Positions 16,216-24,715 of a DNA stretch of 64,000 nucleotides are shown piece after piece; the stretch's first letter is position 1, and each line of letters opens with the position of its first letter. This DNA comes from FEN-1219 sp039933105 (GTDB taxonomy: Bacteria; Pseudomonadota; Gammaproteobacteria; Steroidobacterales; Rariloculaceae): positions 1 through 64,000 of the forward strand of contig JBDTOT010000001.1 in the NCBI GenBank assembly GCA_039933105.1. The letters are read 5' to 3'. Under the pieces are notes generated by a model, which did no database searches, was not told the DNA's origin, and worked only from the letters and a program-made list of their open reading frames with translations. The position numbers and the translations under genes are program-made.

Positions 16216-17934
16216 ATGAATGCACTCGCCCTCAACTTCCCGCAACCCGCGCCGGCTCCCACAGTCCCCGCGCTCGAGCTGCGCGGCGTGGCGAAGACCT
16301 TTGGCTTCGGCCCGAACGAAACCGAGGTGCTGGCCGACGTCGACTTCCGCGTCGCGCCGGGCGAGTTCGTCGCAATCGTCGGTTTCTCAGGCTCCGGCAA
16401 GTCGACGCTGATCTCGCTGCTCGCAGGCCTGACGCAGCCGACGGCGGGCAAAGTATTGCTGAACGGCGCGGAAGTGACCGGCCCGAGTCCCTACCGCGGC
16501 GTCGTGTTCCAGACCTATGCACTGATGCCATGGCTCACGGTGCGCGGCAACGTTGCGCTGGCGGTCGACGCGGTGCACGCAAAGCAGCCGAGATCCGAAC
16601 GCCGTGCACTCGTCCAACGCTACATAGACATGGTGGGCCTGGCGCACGCTGCCGACAGGCGTCCAGCCGAGCTTTCTGGCGGCATGCGTCAGCGCGTAGC
16701 CGTGGCGCGCGCACTCGCGATGTCGCCCGACGTGCTGTTGCTCGACGAGCCTCTGTCGGCACTCGACGCGCTGACGCGCGGGAAGCTGCAGGACGAAATC
16801 GAAGCGATCTGGGCGCGCGACAAGAAGACCGTTGTGCTCGTCACGAACGACGTTGACGAAGCGATCCTGCTCGCGGACCGCATCATTCCGCTGACTCCTG
16901 GACCGCGCGCGACACTCGGCCCCGAGTTCCGCGTCGGAATGCCGCGACCGCGCGACCGCGCGAGCATCAACGACAACCCCGAGTTCCGGCGTCTGCGCGG
17001 CGTCGTCACGCGCTACCTGCTCGATGTGAACCGCAAACGCGCTTCGGCCGACACCGTGGTCGCCCTACCGAGCGTGGCGCCGCCGAGTCACGAGCCGCCG
17101 CGCGCGTACCTGAAGGCGGCCGGCTACACGAGCGAACGTTACGTCGAGTTCTTCAACGTCACGAAAACGTTCGAGACCCCACGCGGCCCGTTGACGGTCG
17201 TTGACGGCTTCGACCTGCGTCTCGACAAAGGCGAGTGCGTGGCACTGATCGGCCACTCCGGTTGCGGCAAGTCGACGGTGCTATCGATGGCGGCCGGGCT
17301 TGTGCCGATCACGAGCGGTGGCATCGTCCTCGATCACCGCGAGGTCGCGGCCGCAGGCCCCGACCGCGCAGTCGTGTTCCAGGCGCCGAACCTGTTCCCA
17401 TGGCTCACGGCGGCCGAGAACGTTGCGCTCGGTGTCGATCGCGTGTACCGGCATGCCGCGCGCGCCGAACGGCGCGACATCGTCGACTATTACCTCGCGC
17501 GCGTGGGCTTGCACGACGACCGCAACAAACGTGCAGCCGAGCTCAGCAACGGCATGCGCCAACGTGTAGGAATAGCCCGCGCGTTCGCGTTGAGTCCGAA
17601 GCTGCTGTTGCTCGACGAACCGTTCGGCATGCTCGATTCGCTGACGCGCTGGGAGCTGCAAGAGCTCCTGATGGAAGTGTGGGCCCGCACGCGCGTGACG
17701 GCGATCTGCGTCACGCACGACGTGGACGAGGCGATCCTGCTCGCGGACCGTGTCGTGATGATGACGAACGGACCACACGCGCGCATCGGCCGCATCATGC
17801 GCGTGGACCTGCCGCGCCCGCGCACGCGTAAAGCGCTGCTCGAACATCCCGATTACTACGCCTATCGCCAGGAAATCCTGACGTTTCTCGCAAGCTGCGA
17901 GCACGGCCCGGCCGCGCCCGCGGCAGCGACTTAA
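16216..17934 (+). CDS. nrtCD: Nitrate ABC transporter, fused tandem ATPase NrtC-NrtD
   Basis: This 572-residue protein contains two complete ABC ATPase domains. Domain 1 (about 18-270) has Walker A GFSGSGKST, signature LSGGMRQR and Walker B VLLLDEP, but its H-loop reads VTNDVDEA, with Asn in place of the catalytic His. Domain 2 (about 310-560) has Walker A GHSGCGKST, signature LSNGMRQR, Walker B LLLLDEP and a normal H-loop VTHDVDEA. In a head-to-tail ABC dimer both variant residues fall in the same composite site. In cyanobacteria NrtC and NrtD are separate and NrtC carries an NrtA-like tail; here that tail is absent. Confidence 0.9.
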   Translation: MNALALNFPQPAPAPTVPALELRGVAKTFGFGPNETEVLADVDFRVAPGEFVAIVGFSGSGKSTLISLLAGLTQPTAGKVLLNGAEVTGPSPYRGVVFQTYALMPWLTVRGNVALAVDAVHAKQPRSERRALVQRYIDMVGLAHAADRRPAELSGGMRQRVAVARALAMSPDVLLLDEPLSALDALTRGKLQDEIEAIWARDKKTVVLVTNDVDEAILLADRIIPLTPGPRATLGPEFRVGMPRPRDRASINDNPEFRRLRGVVTRYLLDVNRKRASADTVVALPSVAPPSHEPPRAYLKAAGYTSERYVEFFNVTKTFETPRGPLTVVDGFDLRLDKGECVALIGHSGCGKSTVLSMAAGLVPITSGGIVLDHREVAAAGPDRAVVFQAPNLFPWLTAAENVALGVDRVYRHAARAERRDIVDYYLARVGLHDDRNKRAAELSNGMRQRVGIARAFALSPKLLLLDEPFGMLDSLTRWELQELLMEVWARTRVTAICVTHDVDEAILLADRVVMMTNGPHARIGRIMRVDLPRPRTRKALLEHPDYYAYRQEILTFLASCEHGPAAPAAAT

Positions 17935-17969
17935 CTGCGACCCGATCCGTAAACCAGGGAGGTTGGAAC

Positions 17970-19181
17970 GTGTTGAAGAAGAGTGTGTGTACGAGTGTGG
18001 TGTTGGCTGGCCTTTCGGCGGCCGGAGCGAGCTCGGCCGCCGACACATGGGGAGAGGCCATTCGCGAATCGGACTTTATCGTCGACTGGCGGCTGCGCTA
18101 CGAGTCCGTCGACCAGGCGGGCGTCGCCGAAACCGCAGAGGCGCTGACCGGGCGCCTGCGATTCGGGTTCCAGACAGCGCCGCTTGCGAAGACGCGTCTG
18201 CTGGTGGAGGGCGTGTGGGTCGGCGCCGGCATCGACGACTACAACAGCACGACGAACGGCCGCACACAGTACCCTATCGTCGCCGACCCGGCGGGCTTCA
18301 CCGACTTGAATCGCTTCGCGCTCAGCAACAAGTCGCTCGAGCACACGACGCTCACATTCGGCCGCCAGCGCATCGTGCTCGACGACACGCGCTTCGTCGG
18401 CAACGTCGCGTGGCGCCAAGACGAGCAGACGTTCGACGGGCTGCGCGCGCAGATCGACGGCAGCGCCGTCAAGGTCGACGTGAGCTGGTCGAATCAAGTC
18501 AACCGGGTGTTCGGGCCCGATTCGCCCGTTGGCCGCTGGCACGGCGACGTGGTGCTGGCCAACGTGGGGCACGCGTTCAAGTTCGGCACGCTGACCGCCT
18601 TCGACTACTTCCTCGATCTCAACGACGCGCCCGCAGCGTCGAGTAACACGCTCGGTCTGCGGCTCGCGGGCACGAAGCCGCTCGGTAAGGTTGGCTCGAA
18701 CTACACGCTTTCTTATGCGCGTCAGGCGGACGCGGGCGCGAATCCCGCCACCTTCAGCGTGCCCTACGCCATGGTGGAAGGCGGCCTCACGTTCAACAAG
18801 AAGCCGAACGTCACGCTCGGCTACGAGCGCATGGGGAGCAACGGCACCGTGGGCTTCAGCACGCCGCTGGCGACCTCGCATGCCTTTCAAGGCTGGGCCG
18901 ACAAGTTCCTGGCGACGCCCGCCGCCGGCATCGATGACACGTACGTGAAGTTCGGCTATCCGTTCGGCAAGCGCGGGCCATTCGCGAGCTTGAGTGCGCT
19001 CGTGTGGTATCACGACTTCTCTGCGACGCAGGGCTCCGCGCACTTCGGTAACGAGACCGATCTGCAGTTCGTTGCGCGTACGAAGAAGATTGCGCTGACG
19101 TTGAAGTACGCGACCTACGACGCGGATGTTCTGCTCACCGACACCGACAAGCTCTGGTTGTCCGTGGACTACTCCCTGTGA
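17970..19181 (+). CDS. Outer-membrane porin (alginate-export-like) in the nitrate operon
   Basis: The product has 403 residues with a 23-residue signal peptide ending SSAAD and a beta-barrel-like mature part of alternating hydrophobic and polar residues that ends with the aromatic pattern WLSVDYSL, typical of outer-membrane barrels. The early segment DFIVDWRLRYESVDQAG resembles AlgE/alginate-export family porins. The GTG at 17970 has an AGGGAGG site 7 bases away. Its position between nrtCD and nirB, with short gaps on both sides, suggests it is the outer-membrane entry route for nitrate or nitrite; that role is inferred from context. Confidence 0.8.
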   Translation: MLKKSVCTSVVLAGLSAAGASSAADTWGEAIRESDFIVDWRLRYESVDQAGVAETAEALTGRLRFGFQTAPLAKTRLLVEGVWVGAGIDDYNSTTNGRTQYPIVADPAGFTDLNRFALSNKSLEHTTLTFGRQRIVLDDTRFVGNVAWRQDEQTFDGLRAQIDGSAVKVDVSWSNQVNRVFGPDSPVGRWHGDVVLANVGHAFKFGTLTAFDYFLDLNDAPAASSNTLGLRLAGTKPLGKVGSNYTLSYARQADAGANPATFSVPYAMVEGGLTFNKKPNVTLGYERMGSNGTVGFSTPLATSHAFQGWADKFLATPAAGIDDTYVKFGYPFGKRGPFASLSALVWYHDFSATQGSAHFGNETDLQFVARTKKIALTLKYATYDADVLLTDTDKLWLSVDYSL

Positions 19182-19201
19182 CGCAGCTACTCGAGGAAGC
19201 C

Positions 19202-21679
19202 GTGAGTACGGTGCACTCGCGGCGCAAGAAGCTGGTGCTCGTCGGCAACGGCATGGCCGGGATGCGGGCCGTGGAGGAACTGCTCGCGCTCGCACCCGAT
19301 CTCTACGAGATCACCGTGTTCGGCGCGGAGCCGCACGGCAACTACAACCGGATCCTCCTGTCCCCCGTGCTCGCGGCCGAGAAAACCATAGCGGACATCA
19401 TGCTGAACTCGCGCGAATGGTACGCGGAGAATGGCATCACTCTGCATGCGGGCGACGCGGTGACGCGCATCGACCGCGCGCGCCGGCGCGTCGTTACCGC
19501 CGGCGGATTTGAAACGACCTACGACCGATTGATACTCGCGACCGGCTCCATGCCCGTCGTCCTGCCCTTGCCGGGCAAGGACCTTGCAGGCGTGCTGTCG
19601 TACCGAGACATCGCAGACGTGGATCGGATGGTTGAAGCCGCGCAGAGCTGCCGCCGCGCGGTCGTGATCGGCGGTGGCCTGCTCGGCCTCGAAGCGGCGT
19701 ACGGATTGCAGCGGCGCGGCATGGACGTCACGGTGGTGCACAACACGCCGAATTTGATGGACCGGCAGCTCGACGCCGCGGCCGCGGCACTGTTGCGCAC
19801 CTCGCTCGAAGCGCGCGGCCTGAAGTTCCACATGCCGGCGCAAACCAGCGCGCTGGTGGGTGAAGAACGCGTTCAGGCGGTGCGCTTCGCCGACGGCTCG
19901 GAGCTGTCGGCCGAACTCGTCGTCATGGCCGTGGGCATCCGGCCGAATGCGGCGCTGGCGAAAGCCAGCGGCATCGCCTGCGAGCGCGGCGTGCTGGTGA
20001 ACGACACGATGCAGACCTATGACCCCCGCATCTACGCCGTTGGCGAGTGCGTACAGCACCGCGGCGCCTGCTATGGCCTCGTTGCGCCCCTGTTCGAGCA
20101 AGCCAAGGTCGTCGCGAACCATCTCGCCGAGTTCGGCATCGGTCGCTACGCCGGCTCGCAGACATCTACGAAGCTGAAGGTCACCGGCATCGACCTGTTC
20201 TCCGCGGGCGACTTCACGGGCGGCGCGGATACCGAGGAGCTGCTGTTCCAGGACGCGGCGCGCGGCGTATACAAAAAGATCGTCGTGAAGAACAACAAGA
20301 TCGCGGGCGCCGTGCTGTACGGCGATACGGTCGACGGCTCGTGGTACTTCCAGCTGCTACGCGACGGCACGCCGATCGCTGACTTCCGCGACAACCTGTT
20401 ATTCGGCCAAGCGCACGTCGGCGACTCCGGCGTCGCGGGGGCGGGCAGCGTCGCAAATCTTCCCGACAAAGCCGAGATCTGCGGCTGCAACGGCGTGTGC
20501 AAGGGCGACATCGTGCGCGCTATCACGACGAAGAAGCTGTTTACGCTCGACGATGTCCGGATGCACACGAAGGCATCCTCCTCCTGCGGCTCGTGCACGG
20601 GCCTCGTCGAGCAACTGCTCGCGACCGCGCTAGGCGGCGACTACTCCGAGACGCCGGCGAAGAAGCCGATGTGCCCCTGCACCACTTACACGCACGAGGA
20701 AGTGCGTACAACGATCGCGCGCGAGAAGTTGAAGTCGATTCCCGCCGTCATGAGCTTTCATGAATGGAAGACGCCGGACGGCTGCCACAAGTGCCGCCCA
20801 GCGTTGAACTTCTACTTGCTGTGCGCGTGGCCGGGCGAATACGAGGATGACAAGCAGTCGCGCTTCATCAACGAGCGCGCGCACGGCAACATCCAGCGCG
20901 ACGGCACGTACTCCGTGGTACCGCGAATGTGGGGCGGTGTCACGTCGCCGCAGGAGCTGCGCGCGATCGCGGATGTCGCGGAGAAATACGCCGTGCCCAC
21001 CGTGAAAGTGACGGGCGGCCAGCGCATCGACCTGCTCGGCGTCAAGAAGGAGGATTTGCCCAAGATGTGGAAGGACTTGAGCGCCGCCGGCTTCGTCTCC
21101 GGCCACGCCTATGGCAAAGCACTGCGCACGGTGAAGACCTGCGTCGGCAAGGAGTGGTGCCGGTTCGGCACGCAGGACTCGACAGGGCTCGGCATCAAGC
21201 TCGAGCGTACGACGTGGGGCTCCTGGCATCCGCACAAGGTCAAGCTCGCGGTATCCGGCTGCCCGCGTAATTGCGCCGAAGCCACGATCAAGGATCTCGG
21301 AGTGGTGTGCGTGGAATCAGGCTACGAGCTGCACGTGGGCGGCAACGGTGGCATCAAGGTTCGCGCCACGGATTTCCTCTGCAAGGTTGCGACCGAGGAG
21401 GAGGTCATCGAGTACACGTGCGCGTTTCTGCAACTGTACCGCGAGGAAGCGCGCTACCTCGAGCGCACGGCGCCGTGGATCGAGCGCGTGGGGCTCACGC
21501 ACGTGCGCACACGCATCGTCGACGATGCGGCTGGCCGACGCACGCTGCACGAGCGGTTCCTTCACTCGCAACGCTTCGCGCAAGTCGATCCTTGGGCCGA
21601 ACGCGCAGGCGGCAAGGATGCAGAGGAATTTGCGCCGTTGAGCGCGCCGGCGGGCGCTTCAGAGCGAGTGCTGCAATGA
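19202..21679 (+). CDS. nirB: Assimilatory NAD(P)H nitrite reductase, large subunit
   Basis: This 825-residue sirohaem enzyme reduces nitrite to ammonium. In order it has an FAD/NAD(P)H oxidoreductase part (about 10-310, opening VLVGNGMAGMRAVEELL), a BFD-like [2Fe-2S] domain (about 420-475, CGCNGVC and SSCGSC), and a ferredoxin-fold sirohaem domain with the [4Fe-4S] cysteines in TCVGKEWC (near 645) and GCPRNC (near 686). The GTG at 19202 follows GAGGA; an earlier GTG at 19178, overlapping the porin stop, is possible and would add 8 residues. The stop overlaps the nirD start by 4 bases. Confidence 0.93.
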   Translation: MSTVHSRRKKLVLVGNGMAGMRAVEELLALAPDLYEITVFGAEPHGNYNRILLSPVLAAEKTIADIMLNSREWYAENGITLHAGDAVTRIDRARRRVVTAGGFETTYDRLILATGSMPVVLPLPGKDLAGVLSYRDIADVDRMVEAAQSCRRAVVIGGGLLGLEAAYGLQRRGMDVTVVHNTPNLMDRQLDAAAAALLRTSLEARGLKFHMPAQTSALVGEERVQAVRFADGSELSAELVVMAVGIRPNAALAKASGIACERGVLVNDTMQTYDPRIYAVGECVQHRGACYGLVAPLFEQAKVVANHLAEFGIGRYAGSQTSTKLKVTGIDLFSAGDFTGGADTEELLFQDAARGVYKKIVVKNNKIAGAVLYGDTVDGSWYFQLLRDGTPIADFRDNLLFGQAHVGDSGVAGAGSVANLPDKAEICGCNGVCKGDIVRAITTKKLFTLDDVRMHTKASSSCGSCTGLVEQLLATALGGDYSETPAKKPMCPCTTYTHEEVRTTIAREKLKSIPAVMSFHEWKTPDGCHKCRPALNFYLLCAWPGEYEDDKQSRFINERAHGNIQRDGTYSVVPRMWGGVTSPQELRAIADVAEKYAVPTVKVTGGQRIDLLGVKKEDLPKMWKDLSAAGFVSGHAYGKALRTVKTCVGKEWCRFGTQDSTGLGIKLERTTWGSWHPHKVKLAVSGCPRNCAEATIKDLGVVCVESGYELHVGGNGGIKVRATDFLCKVATEEEVIEYTCAFLQLYREEARYLERTAPWIERVGLTHVRTRIVDDAAGRRTLHERFLHSQRFAQVDPWAERAGGKDAEEFAPLSAPAGASERVLQ

Positions 21680-22047
21680 GCTGGGTAGACGTGGGTCCGG
21701 AAAACGCCCTGCCCGCGCGCGGCGCACGCACGCTGAAGATCGGCAGCCTCCAGATTGCGGTGTTTCGCACGGGCGCGGGAGAGGTGTTCGCGCTGCGCGA
21801 TCATTGCCCGCATCGTGGCGGACCCTTGTCGCAGGGCATCGTGCACGGTAGCCGCGTGACCTGTCCGCTGCACGAGTGGGTCATCGATCTGAAGACGGGT
21901 CGCGCGACCGGTGTCGACGAAGGCTGTACGCCGAATTTTCCGGTGCGCATCGTCAACGACCGCGTCGAGATCGATCTACCGGCGAGCGCCGAAGCGCGCG
22001 TCGCGGCGCTCGGTCCACCGCCGTTTGCGGTGTGCGAGCGTGCCTGA
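21676..22047 (+). CDS. nirD: Nitrite reductase small subunit (Rieske-like)
   Basis: The product has 123 residues in a Rieske fold. The motifs are CPHRGGPLSQG and CPLHEW, so both Cys-x-His pairs of a [2Fe-2S] Rieske centre are present; some NirD proteins have lost them, making this a cluster-bearing form. It partners NirB. The start overlaps the nirB stop as ATGA, and its own stop overlaps the nasA start by 8 bases. Confidence 0.9.
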   Translation: MSWVDVGPENALPARGARTLKIGSLQIAVFRTGAGEVFALRDHCPHRGGPLSQGIVHGSRVTCPLHEWVIDLKTGRATGVDEGCTPNFPVRIVNDRVEIDLPASAEARVAALGPPPFAVCERA

Positions 22048-24712
22048 CGGCGCCGCCCTGACGTCCGTTCGCACGACGTGCCCGTATTGCGGCGTCGGCT
22101 GCGGTCTCGTGGCCACTACGGCCGCGTCCGGCACGCCGACTGCGATTCGCGGCGACACGCAACATCCCGCGAACCTAGGCCGCATGTGCTCGAAGGGCGC
22201 GGCACTCGGCGACACGCTCGACTTAGACGGCCGGCTGCTGCACGCGGAGATCCGTGGCCGGCGCGCAGGTCTCGACGAGGCGCTCGACTCCGTCGCTCGT
22301 GGCTTTGCCGACATCATCGCGAAGCACGGGCCGGACGCCGTCGCGTTCTACGTGTCAGGGCAGCTGCTGACCGAGGACTATTACGTCGCGAACAAGCTCA
22401 TGAAGGGCTTCATCGGCAGCGCGAACATCGACACGAACTCGCGGCTGTGCATGGCATCGGCCGTCGCCGGCTACAAACGCGCGTTCGGAGCGGATGCCGT
22501 GCCAAACGACTACGAGGACCTCGAGTGCGCGGAGCTGATCGTGCTCGTGGGCTCGAATCTCGCGTGGTGCCACCCGGTGCTGTTCCAGCGGCTGTCTGCG
22601 GCGAAGGTCGCGAATCCTGACCTGCGCGTGATCGTGATCGATCCACGCCGCACTGCTACCTGCGACGTGGCCGATCTGTTCCTGCCGCTGCAACCCGGCA
22701 CCGACGTGCTGCTGTTCAATGGCCTGCTGAACTACCTGCGTCGCGAGGACGGGCTCGACTTCGAGTTCCTCGACGCGCATACGAGCGGCATCGGCGCCGC
22801 GCTGCGTGTGGCGAAGGACAGCGCACCTTCGATCCCGGCGGTCGCGGCCGCATGCGGGCTCGACGCCGGCGACGTCGCGCAATTCTATCGGTGGTTTGCG
22901 GCGACACCGCGTACCGTGACCGCGTTCTCGCAGGGCGTGAATCAATCGTCGGCAGGCACGGACAAGGTCAACGCCATCGTGAACGTGCATCTCGCCACGG
23001 GCCGCATCGGCACACCCGGCGCGGGCCCGTTCTCGATCACGGGCCAACCGAACGCGATGGGCGGCCGCGAGGTCGGCGGGCTCGCGAACCAGCTCGCCGC
23101 GCACATGGACTTCGCGCCCGAGCACATCGACCGTGTGCGGCGATTCTGGAACGCGCAAGCCGTCGCCACGAAACCTGGGCTCAAAGCGGTGGATCTATTC
23201 GCCGCGATCGACACGGGCACGGTCAAAGCCGTGTGGATCGTGGCTACGAACCCCGTCGTGAGCATGCCGGACGCGAACCTGGTTCGCCGCGCGCTCGAAC
23301 GCTGCGAGCTCGTGGTCGTGTCCGACGCCGTGCGGGACACGGACACCACCGCGTACGCGCACATTCTGCTGCCCGCCGCGGGATGGGGCGAAAAGTCCGG
23401 CACCGTCACGAACTCGGAGCGCCGAATCTCGCGCCAGCGCGCGTTCCTCGCCCCACCCGGCGACGCGAAGCCCGATTGGTGGCTCGTGACCGAAGTCGCG
23501 CGCCGCATGGGGTTCGGCGCGGCGTTTCCGTATCGGGGCGCGGCTGAAATCTTTCGCGAGCACGCGCGTCTCTCGACGTTCGAGAACGGCGGCGCGCGTG
23601 CGTTCGACATCGGCGCGTTGACGGGGATCAGCGACGCGGACTACGACGCGCTCGCCCCGGTGCAGTGGCCGCTGCCGGCGGGTGTCGCCAGGCCACAGCG
23701 CTTGTTCAGCGATGGCCGCTTCTTCACGCCAGATGGTAAAGCGCGCTTCGTGCCGACAGAGGCGCGCGCGCCGCAACACCTACCGACGGCGGATTTGCCG
23801 CTCGTGCTGAACACCGGCCGCATCCGCGATCAGTGGCACACGATGACGCGCACCGGCAAGTCGCCCCGGCTCACGGGCCACCACCCTGAGCCGTTCGTGC
23901 AAGTGCATCCCGCTGATGCGGCGCGTTGCGGCGTAGCGGCCGGCGATCTCGCGGAAGTAAGCACCGCGAGCGAGCGGGTGCTCGCACGCGTCAACATCAC
24001 CGCCGATACGCGCGCGGGCACGGTGTTCGTGCCGATGCACTGGAGCGCGCAGTTCGCGAACGCCGCGGGCGTGGGCGCGTTGATCGCCGCAACGACCGAT
24101 CCGATTTCCGGGCAACCCGAGCTCAAACACACGCCAGTCCGCGTACGCCGGTATGCGCCGGCGTGGTACGGCTTCGCGCTGCTGCGTGCACCGTTGGCGG
24201 TGCAAGACATCACGTACCTCGCACGCGCGCGCTGCGAAGGCTTCTGGCGCTACGAGATCGCGGGCGAGCGCCTGCCGCTCTCGTGGCCGGACTGGGCGGA
24301 CGCCGTGCTGGGCCCGCGCGCTGAACGCATCGATCTGCACGACAAGGTGGGCGGCCGCTACCGCGGTGCGCGCGTTGTCGGCGGCCGTCTGCAAGCGTGC
24401 CTGTTCGTCGCACCGACGAAGCAGCTGCCATCGCGCACTTGGATCGGCGGATTGTTCGCGCACGCAACGCTCGATGACGACGCTCGCGCCGCGATCCTCG
24501 CGGGCCGACCGACGAAAGCCGGCGAAGAATCGGGCCGTATCGTGTGCTCATGCTTCTCGGTCGGCCGCTCGACGCTGTTGCGCGCCATCCGCACGCAAGA
24601 GCTCGTGACCGCCGCCGACATCGGCAAAGCGCTGCGCGCGGGCACCAACTGCGGCTCGTGCGTGCCCGAGCTCAAAGCGCTGCTCGCCGAAGCGCACGCC
24701 GTTCCCGCGTAA
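22040..24712 (+). CDS. nasA: Assimilatory nitrate reductase catalytic subunit
   Basis: The 890-residue molybdopterin oxidoreductase has N-terminal [4Fe-4S] ligands C14, C17, C21 and C50 (CPYCGVGC, then GRMCSKG). The Mo-bis-MGD domains contain NTNSRLCMASAVAGYKRAFG-like residues near 130-150. A molybdopterin-binding domain lies at about 560-680, and a C-terminal BFD-like [2Fe-2S] domain (about 835-880) has CSC at about 836-838 and NCGSC near 871. This layout is that of cytoplasmic NasA. There is no signal peptide. The GTG at 22040 overlaps nirD. No separate electron-transfer subunit is encoded here, so the fused cluster may take electrons from NirB or an unlinked ferredoxin or flavoprotein. Confidence 0.92.
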   Translation: MPDGAALTSVRTTCPYCGVGCGLVATTAASGTPTAIRGDTQHPANLGRMCSKGAALGDTLDLDGRLLHAEIRGRRAGLDEALDSVARGFADIIAKHGPDAVAFYVSGQLLTEDYYVANKLMKGFIGSANIDTNSRLCMASAVAGYKRAFGADAVPNDYEDLECAELIVLVGSNLAWCHPVLFQRLSAAKVANPDLRVIVIDPRRTATCDVADLFLPLQPGTDVLLFNGLLNYLRREDGLDFEFLDAHTSGIGAALRVAKDSAPSIPAVAAACGLDAGDVAQFYRWFAATPRTVTAFSQGVNQSSAGTDKVNAIVNVHLATGRIGTPGAGPFSITGQPNAMGGREVGGLANQLAAHMDFAPEHIDRVRRFWNAQAVATKPGLKAVDLFAAIDTGTVKAVWIVATNPVVSMPDANLVRRALERCELVVVSDAVRDTDTTAYAHILLPAAGWGEKSGTVTNSERRISRQRAFLAPPGDAKPDWWLVTEVARRMGFGAAFPYRGAAEIFREHARLSTFENGGARAFDIGALTGISDADYDALAPVQWPLPAGVARPQRLFSDGRFFTPDGKARFVPTEARAPQHLPTADLPLVLNTGRIRDQWHTMTRTGKSPRLTGHHPEPFVQVHPADAARCGVAAGDLAEVSTASERVLARVNITADTRAGTVFVPMHWSAQFANAAGVGALIAATTDPISGQPELKHTPVRVRRYAPAWYGFALLRAPLAVQDITYLARARCEGFWRYEIAGERLPLSWPDWADAVLGPRAERIDLHDKVGGRYRGARVVGGRLQACLFVAPTKQLPSRTWIGGLFAHATLDDDARAAILAGRPTKAGEESGRIVCSCFSVGRSTLLRAIRTQELVTAADIGKALRAGTNCGSCVPELKALLAEAHAVPA

Positions 24713-24715
24713 GGA

